Of a stretch of 64,000 bases of DNA, positions 21,790 through 34,174 are shown piece after piece. The notes below the pieces were generated by a model. It made no database searches. It was given only the letters and a program-made list of their open reading frames with translations, and had not been told where the DNA came from. This stretch comes from Cavia porcellus (lineage: Eukaryota > Chordata > Mammalia > Rodentia > Caviidae): assembly GCF_034190915.1 (NCBI RefSeq), contig NW_026947503.1, forward strand, positions 27,176,532 to 27,240,531. Reading direction: 5' to 3'. The position numbers and the translations under genes are program-made. Each line of letters opens with the position of its first letter. Within the stretch, counting starts at the first letter, position 1.

Positions 21790-24700
21790 GTACTATTCCA
21801 CCAAGGTTCGTTTCCATCTACTGTGGATTGTTTTCCTTTGAATCTTTTCTCTCACATCATATCAATATCTACTGTTTTCTTTTTATATTTAGGAGAACAC
21901 TGCTTTTGATGATTCAACTTTCTTGTTTTCTTATTTTAAAGTTTGTTAGTGGGGCTGAGTTTCAAGTCTAGAAGAAAGAGACCCTTGCCCACATTAATTC
22001 CTAATAAATATTTAAGTTTTATATAGAGCCATTTCCAAGCTGTTTTCCCAATCCCAATGCTTCTCAAAGGGAAAGCAAGGAAGAAGTTTCTTAAAGAAGC
22101 CAAATCTCAAGATGAGTTGTCTAAGCAGAGTACTTTTGCTTGTGTGCGGATTCTGTTTGATTTTTGCCATATTCCTATGCCTGAGAAAGACGTACACTAA
22201 GCTAACTGAACTTATCAATGATTTGAAATATTGATAACTTTTACTTCGGGTGCATATCTTCCTAAATTGAATGCATAATTTTATTCCCATTTGTGGGTCC
22301 TGGCTGGATAAATGTGTTGCATTCTTTGAGAGCATCTGTCCTACACTGATTAATTCATTTATTAATTCCACAAATATTTCCAGCTAGTACTTACTTAATA
22401 TGAACTGCTTATAAGGCATTGATAGGTTTTGGGTGAAACAAAAGATATTAATAGATATTTAATACATACATATATGTGCGTGTTATAGGAGCCAGCACAT
22501 GTAAATCTTTAAATATGCTGAATGCATTTTCTAGGAGCGAGGTCACAGTTGCACATGGTGAACATTTGGGAATGGGAGATTAGATTGGCATCTAATTGGG
22601 GGTTTGCATGAGGAAAAGGATTTAAATATCCATAGATGGGCAATGGAGGCAGAGGAAACAATATGATAGAGCCAGGGACATGTGAGGCATGTGTTGGAGA
22701 GACATCAAGTCCTTGCCCTGATTTTCTTCCTGTTCTTGTTATTTGATCTCATTGCCTTCAGTAGAAAGTTTTTTTTTAAAGTAACAGAGCAATAAAGAAA
22801 ATAAAAAACTTAAAATGCAAGTGTATTTATATTCATCAAGAAAGAACAGTACATCGGAGGCTTTCCAAAATGAATGATCTGACAGCCTACATTGGAACAT
22901 ATCAGCATTGCACTGAACACCAAAAATTCTCAGCTAAGATGAGTAACAGTTCCTGTTTTGAGGAAGGGACAAATGATTCCCTTTATGGCATCTGACCTCT
23001 CCAACAGGTATTCAAATTTTTCAGCAGGTTGGATGTGGTAGGCTTTCCTTTGAAGAGATGGCCAATTGCACCAAACCTCAAAATTCCATGCTGAAACACA
23101 TCTACCACAGTGGTAACTTAGCAAATAGTATTTTGATTTTTTTCCAATGCATTGGTGTAATTGTGGTTTGTCTTGCTGTCTAAGATAGTGTTTCATATGT
23201 GAGTCTGGTTTCTCCTGTTTGATCAAAGCATCTTTGAACATACACCTTCTCTCTTCACTAAGCACCTTGAGTGTGCTGTTGAGCAGAATTACTCACCAAT
23301 GCTCATTTTAAAAAAGAACTATGAGTATATTTCCTATGCTTTATATGCCATGTTTATTTACTTTTGCTTCATGCTAGCATGGTAGCTATTACTAGCATAT
23401 AATGCATATCTGTGAATTGACTCAAAGTTAAAATGGGATTTAGTCTTGACATTGGTTATGCAAGGTAAAAGTTTTTCTTTCTGTGATTTGTGATATTTCT
23501 TCAGAAACACAAAATTGCTACTAAAAAAGCCTATCTAATTTAATCAGACTCAGTAAAACTTATGGTACTTTAGTTTAAGTCAGCAAATCTTAGGAATAAC
23601 TCCATTAACTGATTTGAGGTGAGGACAGCAGGTAAACAAGTCCTGATGCCTCTAAAGCCACCCAATGAAATTGACCGAAAGAGTTTCAGAATTTGACTCA
23701 CAGCTTGGTCTGAAAGAAATCACATTATCCAGGCTGACTTTGGAGGAAAGAACGAGTCCCCCTGCACAGCTGGAACCCTTTTATACTGGTGTCACATACA
23801 TACTCCTGACTTTAAAGTCATAAAGGAAGGCTAGGTTTGCTTAGAGCCTAGGGGTTACTTTAAATGCCCAAAGTAATCCGGACATCCATCCAGTGATTCT
23901 CCAAGGAAACCTTGGCTGACTCCCCACACTTCCCAGAGGCCATCTGCTGCTTTCCTCAAAGATCCTGCTGCCAGCAGCCTGTCCTGGGAGTCTTGGCAGC
24001 CAGTGAACTCCCCTTCAGTCTACAGCATCTTACATAACAGGAAAGTCCAGCTTTGGATGGTACAGATTTTTCCTCTTCTGCATTTTGAGAGCATTTTACC
24101 ATCCTGTTACCAAAGAAAGTTTGTTTAATGCTTTCCCCTGCCCAAAAGAAAAATTTCACTTAAAATCCTCTCCAAAGGAGGCAGTGGTCGGGTACCATGT
24201 ATGCAGTAGAACTGGCAAGCAGAGAGGGTCTTAAGACCGCATGTGTACTCACAGCCTGCCAGTTCTGTGACTCATGACATGGCAGAGGCTGAGTTGGCAG
24301 CAAAGCCCTGTCCCAACCAAATGTCTCTTGCCTGCACAATCTAATTCTCTACCCACTTCTGAAAAAGCCTGGTCTCTGAAAGCATACACAGTCACTTCTC
24401 CATTAGTAACTTTGCTCCATTTGTGGAGGTTTATGTTTACCAGTGTATAAGGTGCATCTTAAATGGCGCATGCAAAGTATGAATTTAATCATTGCTGTTG
24501 CAATTTTGTGAAAGAAATGTACCTAGCTCACCAATAAAGCACACTTTCACATTTACAAAAAATTTTTAATGATCTTCTTTTCTTTTTTGACTCTGATTTA
24601 GGAAATAAACAAAACTCAATCTAAATTCTAGAATTTGGTCCAGCCACTTTTTGATGTAGACATTGATCATGGCAGGGTGTCCCTTACCCACGCCTATCCC

Positions 24701-25060
24701 CATGTTTCACTGATACCGTTTTCCTCACCTAGAGCTTCCTTCTCCTTGTTGTTTATCTGTTACCTCCTGACCCTTGGAGGCCCACATTAATTATATAGTC
24801 TTAGCTGTCTATGATTCCTTAGTTTGTGGTATCATCAGGTTCGGAGATTTGAGACAACAAAATGCAAGCTGGAAATTAATCCAGATAGTCTTAGTTACCC
24901 TAGATGAATCCAGGGTATGTCAGAGCCCAAGTTGCCCAGCTAGTCAGAGGACAGTTGTGAAGTTCAGCATCCATCTATGTGGACCAAGGATATTTAGATG
25001 CCAGGAAACTCAGAAAGCCAAAGCTGCCTCATTTGCAATTGAATATTAGAGCTAGAAAGT
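21790..25060. other. Unique sequence, no confirmed gene
   Basis: No repeat family recognised apart from possible faint ancient pieces. It holds two minus-strand open frames (22,012-22,371, 119 codons; 22,930-23,265, 111 codons) with no recognisable domain, and an inverted repeat at 24,208-24,266. I found no evidence for splicing or expression. Confidence 0.4.
24208..24266. other. Perfect 10-bp inverted repeat enclosing a 12-bp palindrome
   Basis: Arms 'agaactggca' (24208-24217) and 'tgccagttct' (24257-24266) are exact reverse complements. The loop contains the perfect palindrome 'ggtcttaagacc' (24227-24238). It lies in unique DNA. It could fold as RNA or be chance. Confidence 0.6.
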
Positions 25061-25064
25061 ATTT

Positions 25065-25205
25065 TAAAAAGTAGCAAATTGCTTTCATCCTTTACAGGAG
25101 ATCCCAAAGCCAGAGGATTTGAGTAGCATTCTTAAGGTCACCAGATATTAAAAGGCAGAGTCTGAGCCAGGATTCAGGTACTTCAGACTACCATAAATTT
25201 CCATT
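25065..25205 (-). repeat. MIR SINE fragment
   Basis: Reverse-strand MIR blocks: 'catcctttacaggagatccc', 'cttaaggtcaccagatatta', 'ggcagagtctgagccaggat' then 'tcaggt'. Confidence 0.65.
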
Positions 25206-25219
25206 TGTGTTTCATTCAA

Positions 25220-25345
25220 CTGCACATGCATCAGGGTGTAGACAGTTTCTGACTCGATAGGTTCAGGAATCAGCAATTTTAACAAATGTCTCAAGTGCAT
25301 CTGATGTATAACAAATAAATCTGGTGCAGAGAAAATGACTGGTAT
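25220..25345 (+). repeat. MER5A-like DNA transposon fragment
   Basis: Blocks in MER5A order: 'cacatgcatcagggtgta', 'agtttctgactcgataggtt', 'aggaatcagcaattttaaca', then 'aatgtctcaagtgcatctga'. MER5A is a non-autonomous hAT-Charlie element. Confidence 0.55.
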
Positions 25346-25349
25346 TAAA

Positions 25350-26330
25350 TCAGATTCTGGTGAACTTTCACAGTTATATCCCTTGGGCTGGACTATTTAA
25401 CTTGACTCACTTATCATCTTTACTATTTTCTGTGTTATATTTGTGTATGAATATGTGTCCATAGCCTATTTTTTTCAACACATTAGACTTGGTGTATTCA
25501 ATGGACCTTATCCTCTACAAGTAGCCACTTTGAGAGGCTCCACAGCATTCCTGACAGAACATAACTAAGAGAAATATTTTTATAATCTGCTTCACTTGTA
25601 GGTATTTCTGCTTTTTCTCTTTCTTTTTTTTCTTCCTTTCCTCCTTTAGCCACTATCCTCTCTCCTCCTTTTCCTCATCTTGTGGTTCCTTGTGAATTGA
25701 TTTTCCTACCTTAAAACCTGATGCAAGTTGTCCAGAGACACCACTTTAGGAAATAATTTGGACATCTGATGGACCACATCAGATGAAATTACGGTGTGAT
25801 GTTGACACTGTAACAAGATCAATTTCTACACATAGTAAATATTTATCAAGGGTTTACTATATATACTACCCTAATCCAGGGGCAAGAAATTTAAGAGCCA
25901 AGATTTTGAGCTACAGCAAAGCACAAAAACAATGCAATGTCTGGAGGGAGCCCAGATCTGGCATATACAGAGTAGCTTTGGGTGGACCTGGGAAGCAACC
26001 TTTGAATTTAAGGATGAGAGCAGAGAAGCTGCTCACCGGCAATTTTTAAAGATAAAGCTTATATAGTTTGAGGAATGATAAGATTGTTAACATAGGGCAT
26101 TATTTTTCAGGGTAACTATTCAAAGAAAAACTCTAGTTTGGAAATGTAAAATATTGTTTCATCTAAAACAATTCTCTTTGTTCTAGCCCTGTAATTTGAA
26201 TGTCTAAAATTAAACAGTGCACCATTAGAATATGTACTGACATTGTCAGTTTGAAGTTCTATATAATCCAGCATATCTAAAATTTGACTTGTAAACATTA
26301 TGCATGGGTCTTTGCTCCTTCAGCATTCTC
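25350..26330. other. Unique AT-rich sequence, no gene seen
   Basis: Contains a pyrimidine-rich stretch at about 25,615-25,680. No gene or repeat family recognised. Confidence 0.4.
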
Positions 26331-26339
26331 TGCAGAGTA

Positions 26340-27065
26340 ACTCAAAGCAGAACCCTCAGATCAGTCCTTAATGCCTTTTTCATCTCTACTTTTCCTGATC
26401 AGTCACAGTCTTTCACTTTTGCGTCTTGCATATTTTTGGAATCCACTCACTTCTCTCCTTCTCTACAGCTTCTACCCTGTTTCAAGCCACTGTTGTCTCT
26501 TCCTTGGATTTTCACAGTCACTTCCAAACTGTCCTCACAGCTTCCATTCTGGCTCCCTTCCAATGCTTGCACCATATCATAGCCTGAGAGATCTTTCAAA
26601 ATATTGAGCATATGTCATATCCATTCACACTTAAAACTACCCAATATTCTTTGGATAAAGATCAGAATCCTCAATACAGCCTCATGGTATTGGATGATGG
26701 GGCTTCTCCTTACCGTCACCCTTCTGTATGTCCAGCTACTTTGGCCCTTCTATTTCTGGAACTGGCCACGCTATCGTCCTCTGTGGATACTTCCTCTGCT
26801 TACTTCTTGATTCTAGTTACATGCCTATTCAGCCTACATCTTTCAGTACTAAGGTCTCCACACCAAACCAGATTCTTGGATGTTTGTCTCCTAGTTAATG
26901 AGCTTTTATTTTCATGACATTTTAATGTAGTATGTTAGTCTAATCATGTAATAATTTGATTAAGATTTCTCTTTCCTACTAGACTGTCTGGGTCCATATT
27001 TGCATTGCTTCCTGGAGTTTGCATTGTGCCTGCACCTAGTAGGTTCCCAATAAATCCTCACTGCT
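26340..27065 (+). mobile_element. L2 LINE 3' portion
   Basis: Follows the L2 3' sequence in order: 'cttccattctggctcccttc', 'catatccattcacacttaaa', 'ttctttggataaagatcaga', CT-rich middle, and the end 'gcctgcacctagtaggttcc' then 'caataaatcctcac'. Coding capacity is lost in all frames. Confidence 0.65.
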
Positions 27066-27239
27066 ATAGTGATAGAACTGAGTCTTAAATAAGTGAAAGA
27101 CAAAACGTGTATCTTCAAACACCAAATAGCATGAATCAGTTCCAATTCAATAAGATCCAAATAATCATAATCACAGAATAAATAAGCTTCACATGTCATA
27201 CTACATTAAATACACAAACTTCTAGAGAAATACACTCAT

Positions 27240-27272
27240 GGACACACACACACACACACACACACATACATA
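27240..27272 (+). repeat. (CA)n microsatellite
   Basis: About 13 CA dinucleotides followed by 'tacatacag'. Confidence 0.95.
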
Positions 27273-27359
27273 CAGAGTCACACAAACTTATAAAGACACT
27301 AACAAGACAAAATGTAATCCATGGAAATGGAGGCATTAATTCTACCCCTTACTAGTTAC

Positions 27360-27565
27360 ATATAAATATATTTATAAATGTCCAGAAAATTGAAAATATC
27401 ATTTAATGACCTCATGCACCTCCATTACATAAATACCACAGTTGTTAACATTTTACTATAGTTGTATTATATGTTTTATGTCTCTGTGTTATTCCATTTG
27501 AAAGTCAGCTACATCCTTTATGAAGTGTCATTTCAGCAAATATTCTCTAAGCACAACACATTTGT
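27360..27565. mobile_element. Possible old L1M-type fragment
   Basis: AT-rich sequence with 'ccacagttgttaacatttta' and neighbouring wording similar to old L1 3' regions. Weak assignment. Confidence 0.3.
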
Positions 27566-27569
27566 GTAT

Positions 27570-29640
27570 GTATGTATGGATCATTATGACCTAAGAAAAT
27601 AAGTAGTAATTCTCTAAGGTAATCTGGTAACTGGTGCAAATTTAAATTTGCTTATTTTTTCCCAACATGTCTGCTGTAGCTGTTTATATCAAACCAGATT
27701 TCAAAGTGCGCACATTCCTTGTGGTCTTTATGTTTTGTTAATAGTTTTTAATTTGTTGCAGTTGTCTGCTTTTTAAGGTTCATTACATTGTTTGTCTGTT
27801 CATTACACTGTCTTAGACTGTTCCCCATCCCAGAATACCATAATTATTTTGTTGGAAACATGTGCATTGTTCCTCTATTTCATGCAAAATACAAATTAGG
27901 TTCCCAGGCTTGATCAGAAATATATTAACACATTGCTAAAAACAAGGTCTCAAAAGTGTTGTGGGTACTGTATAGTGCATCCCAGAGCATTACTCAGAGG
28001 GTTCCACTAGAGACAGATGTATCCCTCTATTGTAAACATTTTTCTTTGTGATTAACAAACTATTATGGAATTATACCTGACACCTCAGGAATTGCCTTTC
28101 CTCCCCACAATGTTTTACTCAGTTGTTTCAGTTCCCATTAGTGATCCTCGTCTGAATTAATGATTTCCTGGTTCAGGGTGGGAATGTAGATTACAGGATA
28201 ATGATTTAAAATTTTCTGTCATTCCTTCTACATTAACTAGCTGGCATTCATTTGTAAAAAGGAACTTTGCCACATCAACAATGAATAAATAATAGTACTT
28301 TCTTTAAAGCTTTAAAATAGTTAATTCTTTACAAGAAATATTCCAAGTAGATGAATCAGTATACATTTAACATAGCATTTTGAGGAGTCATTTTAAAGAG
28401 TTAGTTCACTGATGATCTGCAGTAGTGCATATGCCCAAGCCAATTATGGTGCTTTGGTCAATGATCCGTAAATTTCAAATTCTAATTAAGTCTTGACACC
28501 TTAGGTTAGAATGATGCAAGAGGTCATTAAAGATTACTGAGTCTATAATACCTGTTTTAAAAATACTCTAATTATGTATTTAGTCAATTACTATTGTAGA
28601 TAACCAAGTAAATTTGGTGCATTTTAAGAAGTCTCTCAACTCAATATTTACATAAACAGCCTGGAATGGGCAGAATATCAAGTAATTAATATACATTTTT
28701 AAATGCCAAAATATCCATGTTTAGAAAGTTAATTATGTATTTATAGGATATGGATGGGTGGGCAACCGATATACATTTTTAAAAGTTTATTGTTTCACAT
28801 CTTTGCAGAGGCTCAGTATGGCTCATAACAAGCCACAACAGTGGAACCATGTCACCTCTCCTTTTGCAGACAGTGTGACTGGTGTCTTTTCATTCTGACA
28901 ATTATCTGATGAATTTCTCATTTGGTCTCCTCCATCTGAGAGCTCAGGGAGAGAAATCTATTAACAGCCAACTGCGTGCTAAAGGGAGCGCTATGCTTTC
29001 AACTCCCTGAATTCAACTGAGAAACAATAGAAACCTAGAGTTGGGGTTGGCAGTCTCTCTCTCATCGAGATGTTGGAATTTATAAATGAGGAACATTCAT
29101 GGAATGGAAAATGCAACCGGCAGTTCAGATGGAAATTCTCAGCACATGATTTCTTACTTTTCGGATCCTCATCATTTATTGAAAATGGACTTCTGGAAAT
29201 TCACTGTTTATTTAGTTTTAGATATTTCTATTGCCTTTTTCTCTAGAGTCATGATACATTTTAGTAGGCAAGGTGCAAAATCTGTGTGTACTACAGGCTG
29301 TGTTTTAGAAAATGAGATCAATTAGCATCAACTGCTAAGTTGCCTAAGTGAAATACAATCATTTCTTGAGCCGATCGTGGGCTCTGTGATGTTGATACAC
29401 TGATAATAAAATATCATATGTACTGATAATGTAATTCATCAAAAGAAATCTGAACCTTGGAACATGATTGGAAATAATCCTTTATAGGGGAATTAGTTGA
29501 CTTGAGGGACACAACTGAAGGAAAAAAACATAGTCCTCTTTAGCAATAGCTCTTGCCACAGTTTCTGTGCATAATGACTATCAGAATCAATGTAACTGAC
29601 ATTTATTGAACTGTACTAGTCATGAAAGGAAAGGCAATGC
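27570..29640. other. Unique AT-rich block, part possibly conserved non-coding
   Basis: No recognised mobile element in about 2 kb, unusual for this window. The part 28,380-29,030 is dense in homeodomain-like TAATTA, FOX-like and SOX-like motifs with no simple repeats (see findings). Confidence 0.4.
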
Positions 29641-29644
29641 TAAA

Positions 29645-30010
29645 AAAAACAGACAATTTCAACCACACAGTGGCTTCACACAGTAAAAGTTTGTCTTACC
29701 CACAGTTATCTTGCCATAATTCCACTGTGGGTCTGGGTGGCAAGCCAGGGCAATTGTCCTTGATGCAGTGAATCAGTAATTGTGGTTGCTGGGATCCTGT
29801 GGCTCTGCCATCCTCATATGAGGCCTCCACATGCTCTGCACCAAGGGAATAAAAGGTGGAAGAATTACAAGAGGCTTTTACGCTTCCCAGCCTAGAAGTA
29901 GCATGTTTGATTTCTATGCACATTTTACTAGTAATCATATGGCTCCTCCTAACTGCAAGGGATTCCGAAAGCATAGTTCTCTAGGAACAGTTAGACATAG
30001 TTTTGGTGAA
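29645..30010 (-). repeat. Ancient mammalian interspersed repeat, family unresolved
   Basis: Blocks such as 'gtctgggtggcaagccaggg', 'gtggctctgccatcctcata', and 'catatggctcctcctaactg' then 'caaggga' follow the order of an old MLT/MER-type element that I recall but cannot name confidently. Confidence 0.4.
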
Positions 30011-30424
30011 AACACAGCTCTGTCTATAACATATATAATTTTTGCTTGGCATTAAGCTTTATGTATTTGGTAACAAAATTAAATGACCTTGTTCTATCTT
30101 CCAGTGACTCAATTATACAGGAGAAAAAGATGATAAATTACAATAAAGCAGTAAGTGTCATAATGCAAATGGGATCCTTTCAAATCTTCAATTTCAGAAG
30201 AAATAATTAACCTTTTTTACAAATGTCTAAAGTGGTGTCAGGGGAGAGTAGATTTTAGAGCATGTATTGAATTGCCAGTAGTTTAAGAGGGTGAGGCCAG
30301 TGTAGACAGATAAGAAATTGAAAGAGTATGTGGCATTTTGCTGTAAGAAAATGACTAAGAGAAACAATGGCCAATAGAAGGCTTAAAACATGGCAGCAGT
30401 CATTATAATGAATCTCATTGTCAT

Positions 30425-30620
30425 AAGAAATAGAATTTCTGAGAACTGATTATACATGAGGCATTGTTCTTAGTGTTTTACCTACGTGTCTTCTTCATGG
30501 AAGGCAGTCTGATCATCTTCCTCATTTTACAGATGAGAAAACTGAGGTAGCAAGGGATGCAATAATTTGCTTGAGGGCTCTCACAGTTAGAAAGTGGAGA
30601 AGCTGGTTATTGATCGGAGG
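30425..30620 (-). repeat. MIR SINE
   Basis: Long MIR match in reverse: 'gaactgattatacatgaggc', 'attttacagatgagaaaact' then 'gaggtagcaaggga', 'gcttgagggctctcacagtt' then 'agaaagtgga'. Confidence 0.8.
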
Positions 30621-30869
30621 CATCATGGCTTCGGAGGCTTCTCCCCTAACCTCTCTGCTCTCCTTCCTCCTGGCTTCAATATGGAGGTCAGTGAGTGGGT
30701 TGATGCAGGAGGAAGACACAGGCTTATCAAGGAAATAGCAGAAATTCTACAAGTAGACATGGCACAGATGGTTATGTTGAAACTTTATCTCTATCAGTTA
30801 CTAGCTATGATTTTGACATAAACTATATAACTTTAGTCTCTGTCTAGAAAATGAGACTGGATGACATCC

Positions 30870-31000
30870 TGTGTGCGTGTGCGTGTGCATGTGTGTGTGT
30901 GTATGTGTGTGTATGTAGGAGAGGGCGAGAGAGAGAGACAGATAGAGAAACAGAGACAGAGACAGACTCAGAGAGACAGAGAGAGAAAGAGACAGAGAAA
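30870..31000 (+). repeat. Compound (GT)n/(GA)n microsatellite
   Basis: GT-rich repeats (30,870-30,917) pass into a polypurine GAGA/GACAGA tract (30,918-31,000). Confidence 0.95.
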
Positions 31001-31037
31001 ATGTAAATAGAAGATCTAATACTCAAAGTTTTATCCC

Positions 31038-31397
31038 TGTTATATATTGTTTGTGTCTGGATGTCCCCACAAAGTCGTCTGCAGTCATGGGTTCAGGCTT
31101 CTAGAGTTTGTGACTGATTCATGGTCCATTACTGGGATTATGGATGTGGGAGTGCTACACTCAAGTCGGTGTGGCCTACATATAATACAAGGGATGGAAG
31201 GAGGCATACTTTTCCTTTCTGCCCTTTCTCTTGTCACTTACAACCTCATGAACAGTTGCCCCTTAGCCACACCACCCTGTCTTGAAGCCAGCTGAGTACG
31301 GACTGAAACCTCCAAAAACTGTAAGCTAAATAAGCTTTTGCTTCCTTAATTTGGGGCATTGAGTATTTTGTCTCAGAAACAAGATAAACAATAAGCA
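31038..31397 (+). mobile_element. Solo MaLR LTR
   Basis: Same family as the provirus LTRs at 8.9 and 10.5 kb: begins 'tgttatatattgtttgtgtc', then 'gattcatggtccattactgg', 'gagtacggactgaaacctcc', 'gtaagctaaataagc' and an end near 'aagataaacaataagca'. No internal region. Flanking bases suggest a decayed 'atccc/taccc' target duplication, not clean. Confidence 0.8.
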
Positions 31398-31399
31398 CA

Positions 31400-32720
31400 A
31401 TTACCCTTCAATCATTTCCTTTTAAATCCCATGCAGAGCATTATAAGTGAGTTTTTTAGGTGTTGAGATTCTAGTTCTCTATACCTTTATATCTTTCTTT
31501 ATTCTCTCCTCACATTTCCCAGAGCCAGTTCCCTCCATTACTGGGGGAACCAAATCAAGTTTTTTCTGAGAAAAATGTGCTGCTTCCTTGCATAACCCAC
31601 ATCCTCAGGAAAAATGATACATTTCAGGCTAATCTCTATTTCAAAGAAAGGAAAAAATTCAAATATTATCCTGTTTAACTACCATGAGGCAAAAGGCACA
31701 GTTAGTCTACATGTGTGGGCCAATGCACTGTCAGGAAAATAACTTCAGAGAGGCATTTACAATAGAAACTTTTCTACCATCTCCAGGCTAGCTTGTGACT
31801 ATTATAAGCCTGAAATTTGCACTGAAAACAGAGGCAGACACAGAACTCATTTCCCACAAGGCCCAAATTTGTAAGCCTCAGTTCCACTCACTTCCTCTAA
31901 TCCATCCAGAATTAAGTGCACAAATTCTGAGGACCCGTGAGGTGGCACAGGTGTGACTGTCTTAGGACCTAAGCTTGTTTGTTGGCCATCTAGGCCCTTT
32001 TCATCCAGAACCTCAAAGTAGGAGGTAGAAAACTGGCTGAGGTACTATTCATGGACTAAAGGCAGATATCAAGCAGAAGGCAAAGACAGATATTCTTCCT
32101 GGAGCAGTCTCCACCCAGACTTTGAATTCTAACTTTTTTTTAGGAAGGAGATTTTGCTGGAAATTAGCCAACTATGACTATTGTGTATATCCCTCAGATG
32201 AAGACAGTAGATGAAAGTATAATTACATTCTTTCCTAAAGGCAAAAATAAAAACTGTATTTACTAACACCTTCAGAAGAGACATCTTCTGAGTCTTTCCT
32301 TAATTATTCTATCCTGATCTCAATGATTCTTCACTTACCCCAGAAACAGTGACTGATAATTCTTTTGGGTTAAACATTAATTTATACTGCCCTATCAAGA
32401 AGATAGTCAACTGAAAGGCATTAAGCGTGTTTCAGTGGGGATGAGTTTAGGAGCAAGATACATAAATCAGCTTAAAACTGTGAGAAAGAAGCTTACATTT
32501 GGAGACAAGCCATGAATTATGTGCTTTTGAATTGTAGTCAGTGCACATAGAGACTATAACTCCATATCTAAACCTAGACAGTGATAGACTGTTGTGGAAC
32601 TGTTCCATCACAAATATCTCTTTGTGCAGTGATTTTGGTCTTAACAAGACATGTTAAACTTAAATATTGGATTTCTCTGAATTGAATATATAAATTTAGA
32701 AATAGGTTCACCTTCTGCTT
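31400..32720. other. Unique sequence, no gene seen
   Basis: No recognised repeat or exon. Confidence 0.4.
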
Positions 32721-32723
32721 GAT

Positions 32724-32784
32724 TTCAATTGGAATTTGAATTCAATTGGAATTTGAATTCAATTGGAATTTTAATTGGAATTTT
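32724..32784. repeat. 17-bp near-palindromic minisatellite
   Basis: Three and a half tandem units of 'ttcaattggaatttgaa'. Each unit contains the palindrome CAATTG, and each unit junction creates GAATTC, so the array can form many short hairpins. Confidence 0.85.
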
Positions 32785-32789
32785 CCCAA

Positions 32790-33450
32790 GGGCTATGAAG
32801 AAAGCCTAAGCCATTGGGAAACAGGAATATCAGGTGATTACCTCAGTGACTTGTGACTTTGTAGGGAGTTGTTGCAGATAGATTTGGAAAAGTTGATGTG
32901 AGCCAGGCTTGATTGATAAGCCCAGAGACACAGTATGTCTTTTTGAGTTACATATGAGAATCCTCTTCAGAGATTAACACCTATATCAGTTGGGGTCAAC
33001 TTTCACAGATATAAAGTCTGAAGTTGGGTAATCCAGACACATGTATTTTTAAGCACTCATCTTAGTAATGGGCATCTTTGGTTAAGAATGAGTGTCACAA
33101 ACGAAGGAAAGACAATGGATGTGCAAGATGAAGGTTTGTATATGCAGAAACACAGTGAGAATAAGCTAATGTACCATCTTCCAGTGCTGCAGTCTCTGAG
33201 AGACTAGTTAAAGTCTTGTAGACGTTAGTGCAAAAAGCTTTATAAACATATTGCTCATATCCTTTAATTATTTGAAGGGAGGTAATTAGAGATGACTCAG
33301 TACCTAAATTTATGAATTGCTTTTAAGAAACTTAACTATGTCTTTAAGAATACAAGTGTTTTCTACTGTGGAAGGATTTGTTTATTGGGGACAAACTTTA
33401 GCCCCAGGAAGAAAAAGTACTAAACTTAATGCTAACCTGTTAAATTGGGA
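32790..33450. other. Unique sequence, no gene seen
   Basis: No recognised repeat or exon. Confidence 0.4.
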
Positions 33451-33490
33451 TTTCTTTCTTTCTTTCTTTCTTTCTTTTTTTTTTTTTTTT
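33450..33490 (+). repeat. (TTTC)n/poly(T) tract
   Basis: Six TTTC units followed by about 15 T. It may be the reversed tail of a lost or unrecognised retroposon. Confidence 0.9.
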
Positions 33491-33539
33491 GTCTCTTGTT
33501 TTTAGGACCTTGACCACTCATCCATTCTCATTGTCTTTT

Positions 33540-33600
33540 AGGAATTTGACACTGTGCTTTGTGTCTAAGCAGCATTCAATAAATGTTAATTAACTTTGAT
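33540..33600 (+). repeat. MIR/L2 3'-end fragment
   Basis: 'gcagcattcaataaatgtta' matches the common 3' end of MIR and L2 elements. Confidence 0.45.
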
Positions 33601-33640
33601 TTCCAAGGAGGAATATCCTATGGAAAATGGAGATCAGCTT

Positions 33641-33750
33641 CTTCCCCTCCTTTCTTTACCTCCTCCTCCTCCACTTTCTCCTCCTCCACTTCCTCCTCTT
33701 CCTCCTCCTCCTCCTCCTCCTCTTCTTTTTCTTCTTCTTCTTCTTCTATC
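33641..33750 (+). repeat. Polypyrimidine (CCT)n/(CTT)n tract
   Basis: About 110 bp of almost pure pyrimidine made of TCC, CTC and CTT units. Poly-Ser, poly-Pro and poly-Glu open frames across it (both strands, 33,583-34,013) are artefacts. Confidence 0.97.
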
Positions 33751-34054
33751 TCTGCTGAGGGAAAGAACAAGAAAATGCAATAGCAAAAATATTTGCTGAG
33801 TCCAAAGTGTATGTGTGTAGGAGTAAGGTGTGGAGACAGTCTAGTTCCTTTGATTAGAGGGCAAAACAAAGTTGGGATATCATTTAGGAGATAAATGAAG
33901 AGTCTCTTGGATCTTAAGCTTCTCCAGCCCTCCAGTTCAAGCACTGCTTGACTGGGGAAGAGACCAAAGAGCACCAGAGCTGAATTCTCTATATAGCATA
34001 TAACATTTCTCACTTTCCCCTGATGTCCTCACTTTTGAACTTCTCCCCTCCACT

Positions 34055-34170
34055 ATGCTGTCAACTCCTTAAGGCACAGACCCTGTCTCATTCGTCTTTG
34101 TAGTGTCTATCCTTAGAGCCTAGTACAGAGCTGATTTTCAGTAAGCTGTTGGATTGGATATTGGAAAATT
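34055..34170 (+). repeat. L2 3'-end fragment
   Basis: 'gtcaactccttaaggcacag', 'accctgtctcattcgtcttt' and 'agagcctagtacagagctga' follow the L2 3' end in order. Confidence 0.7.
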
Positions 34171-34174
34171 CTTT

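Noticed and set aside
33583..34013. Open frames with poly-Ser, poly-Pro and poly-Glu runs
   Set aside because: They read across the polypyrimidine tract on both strands; no other protein feature.
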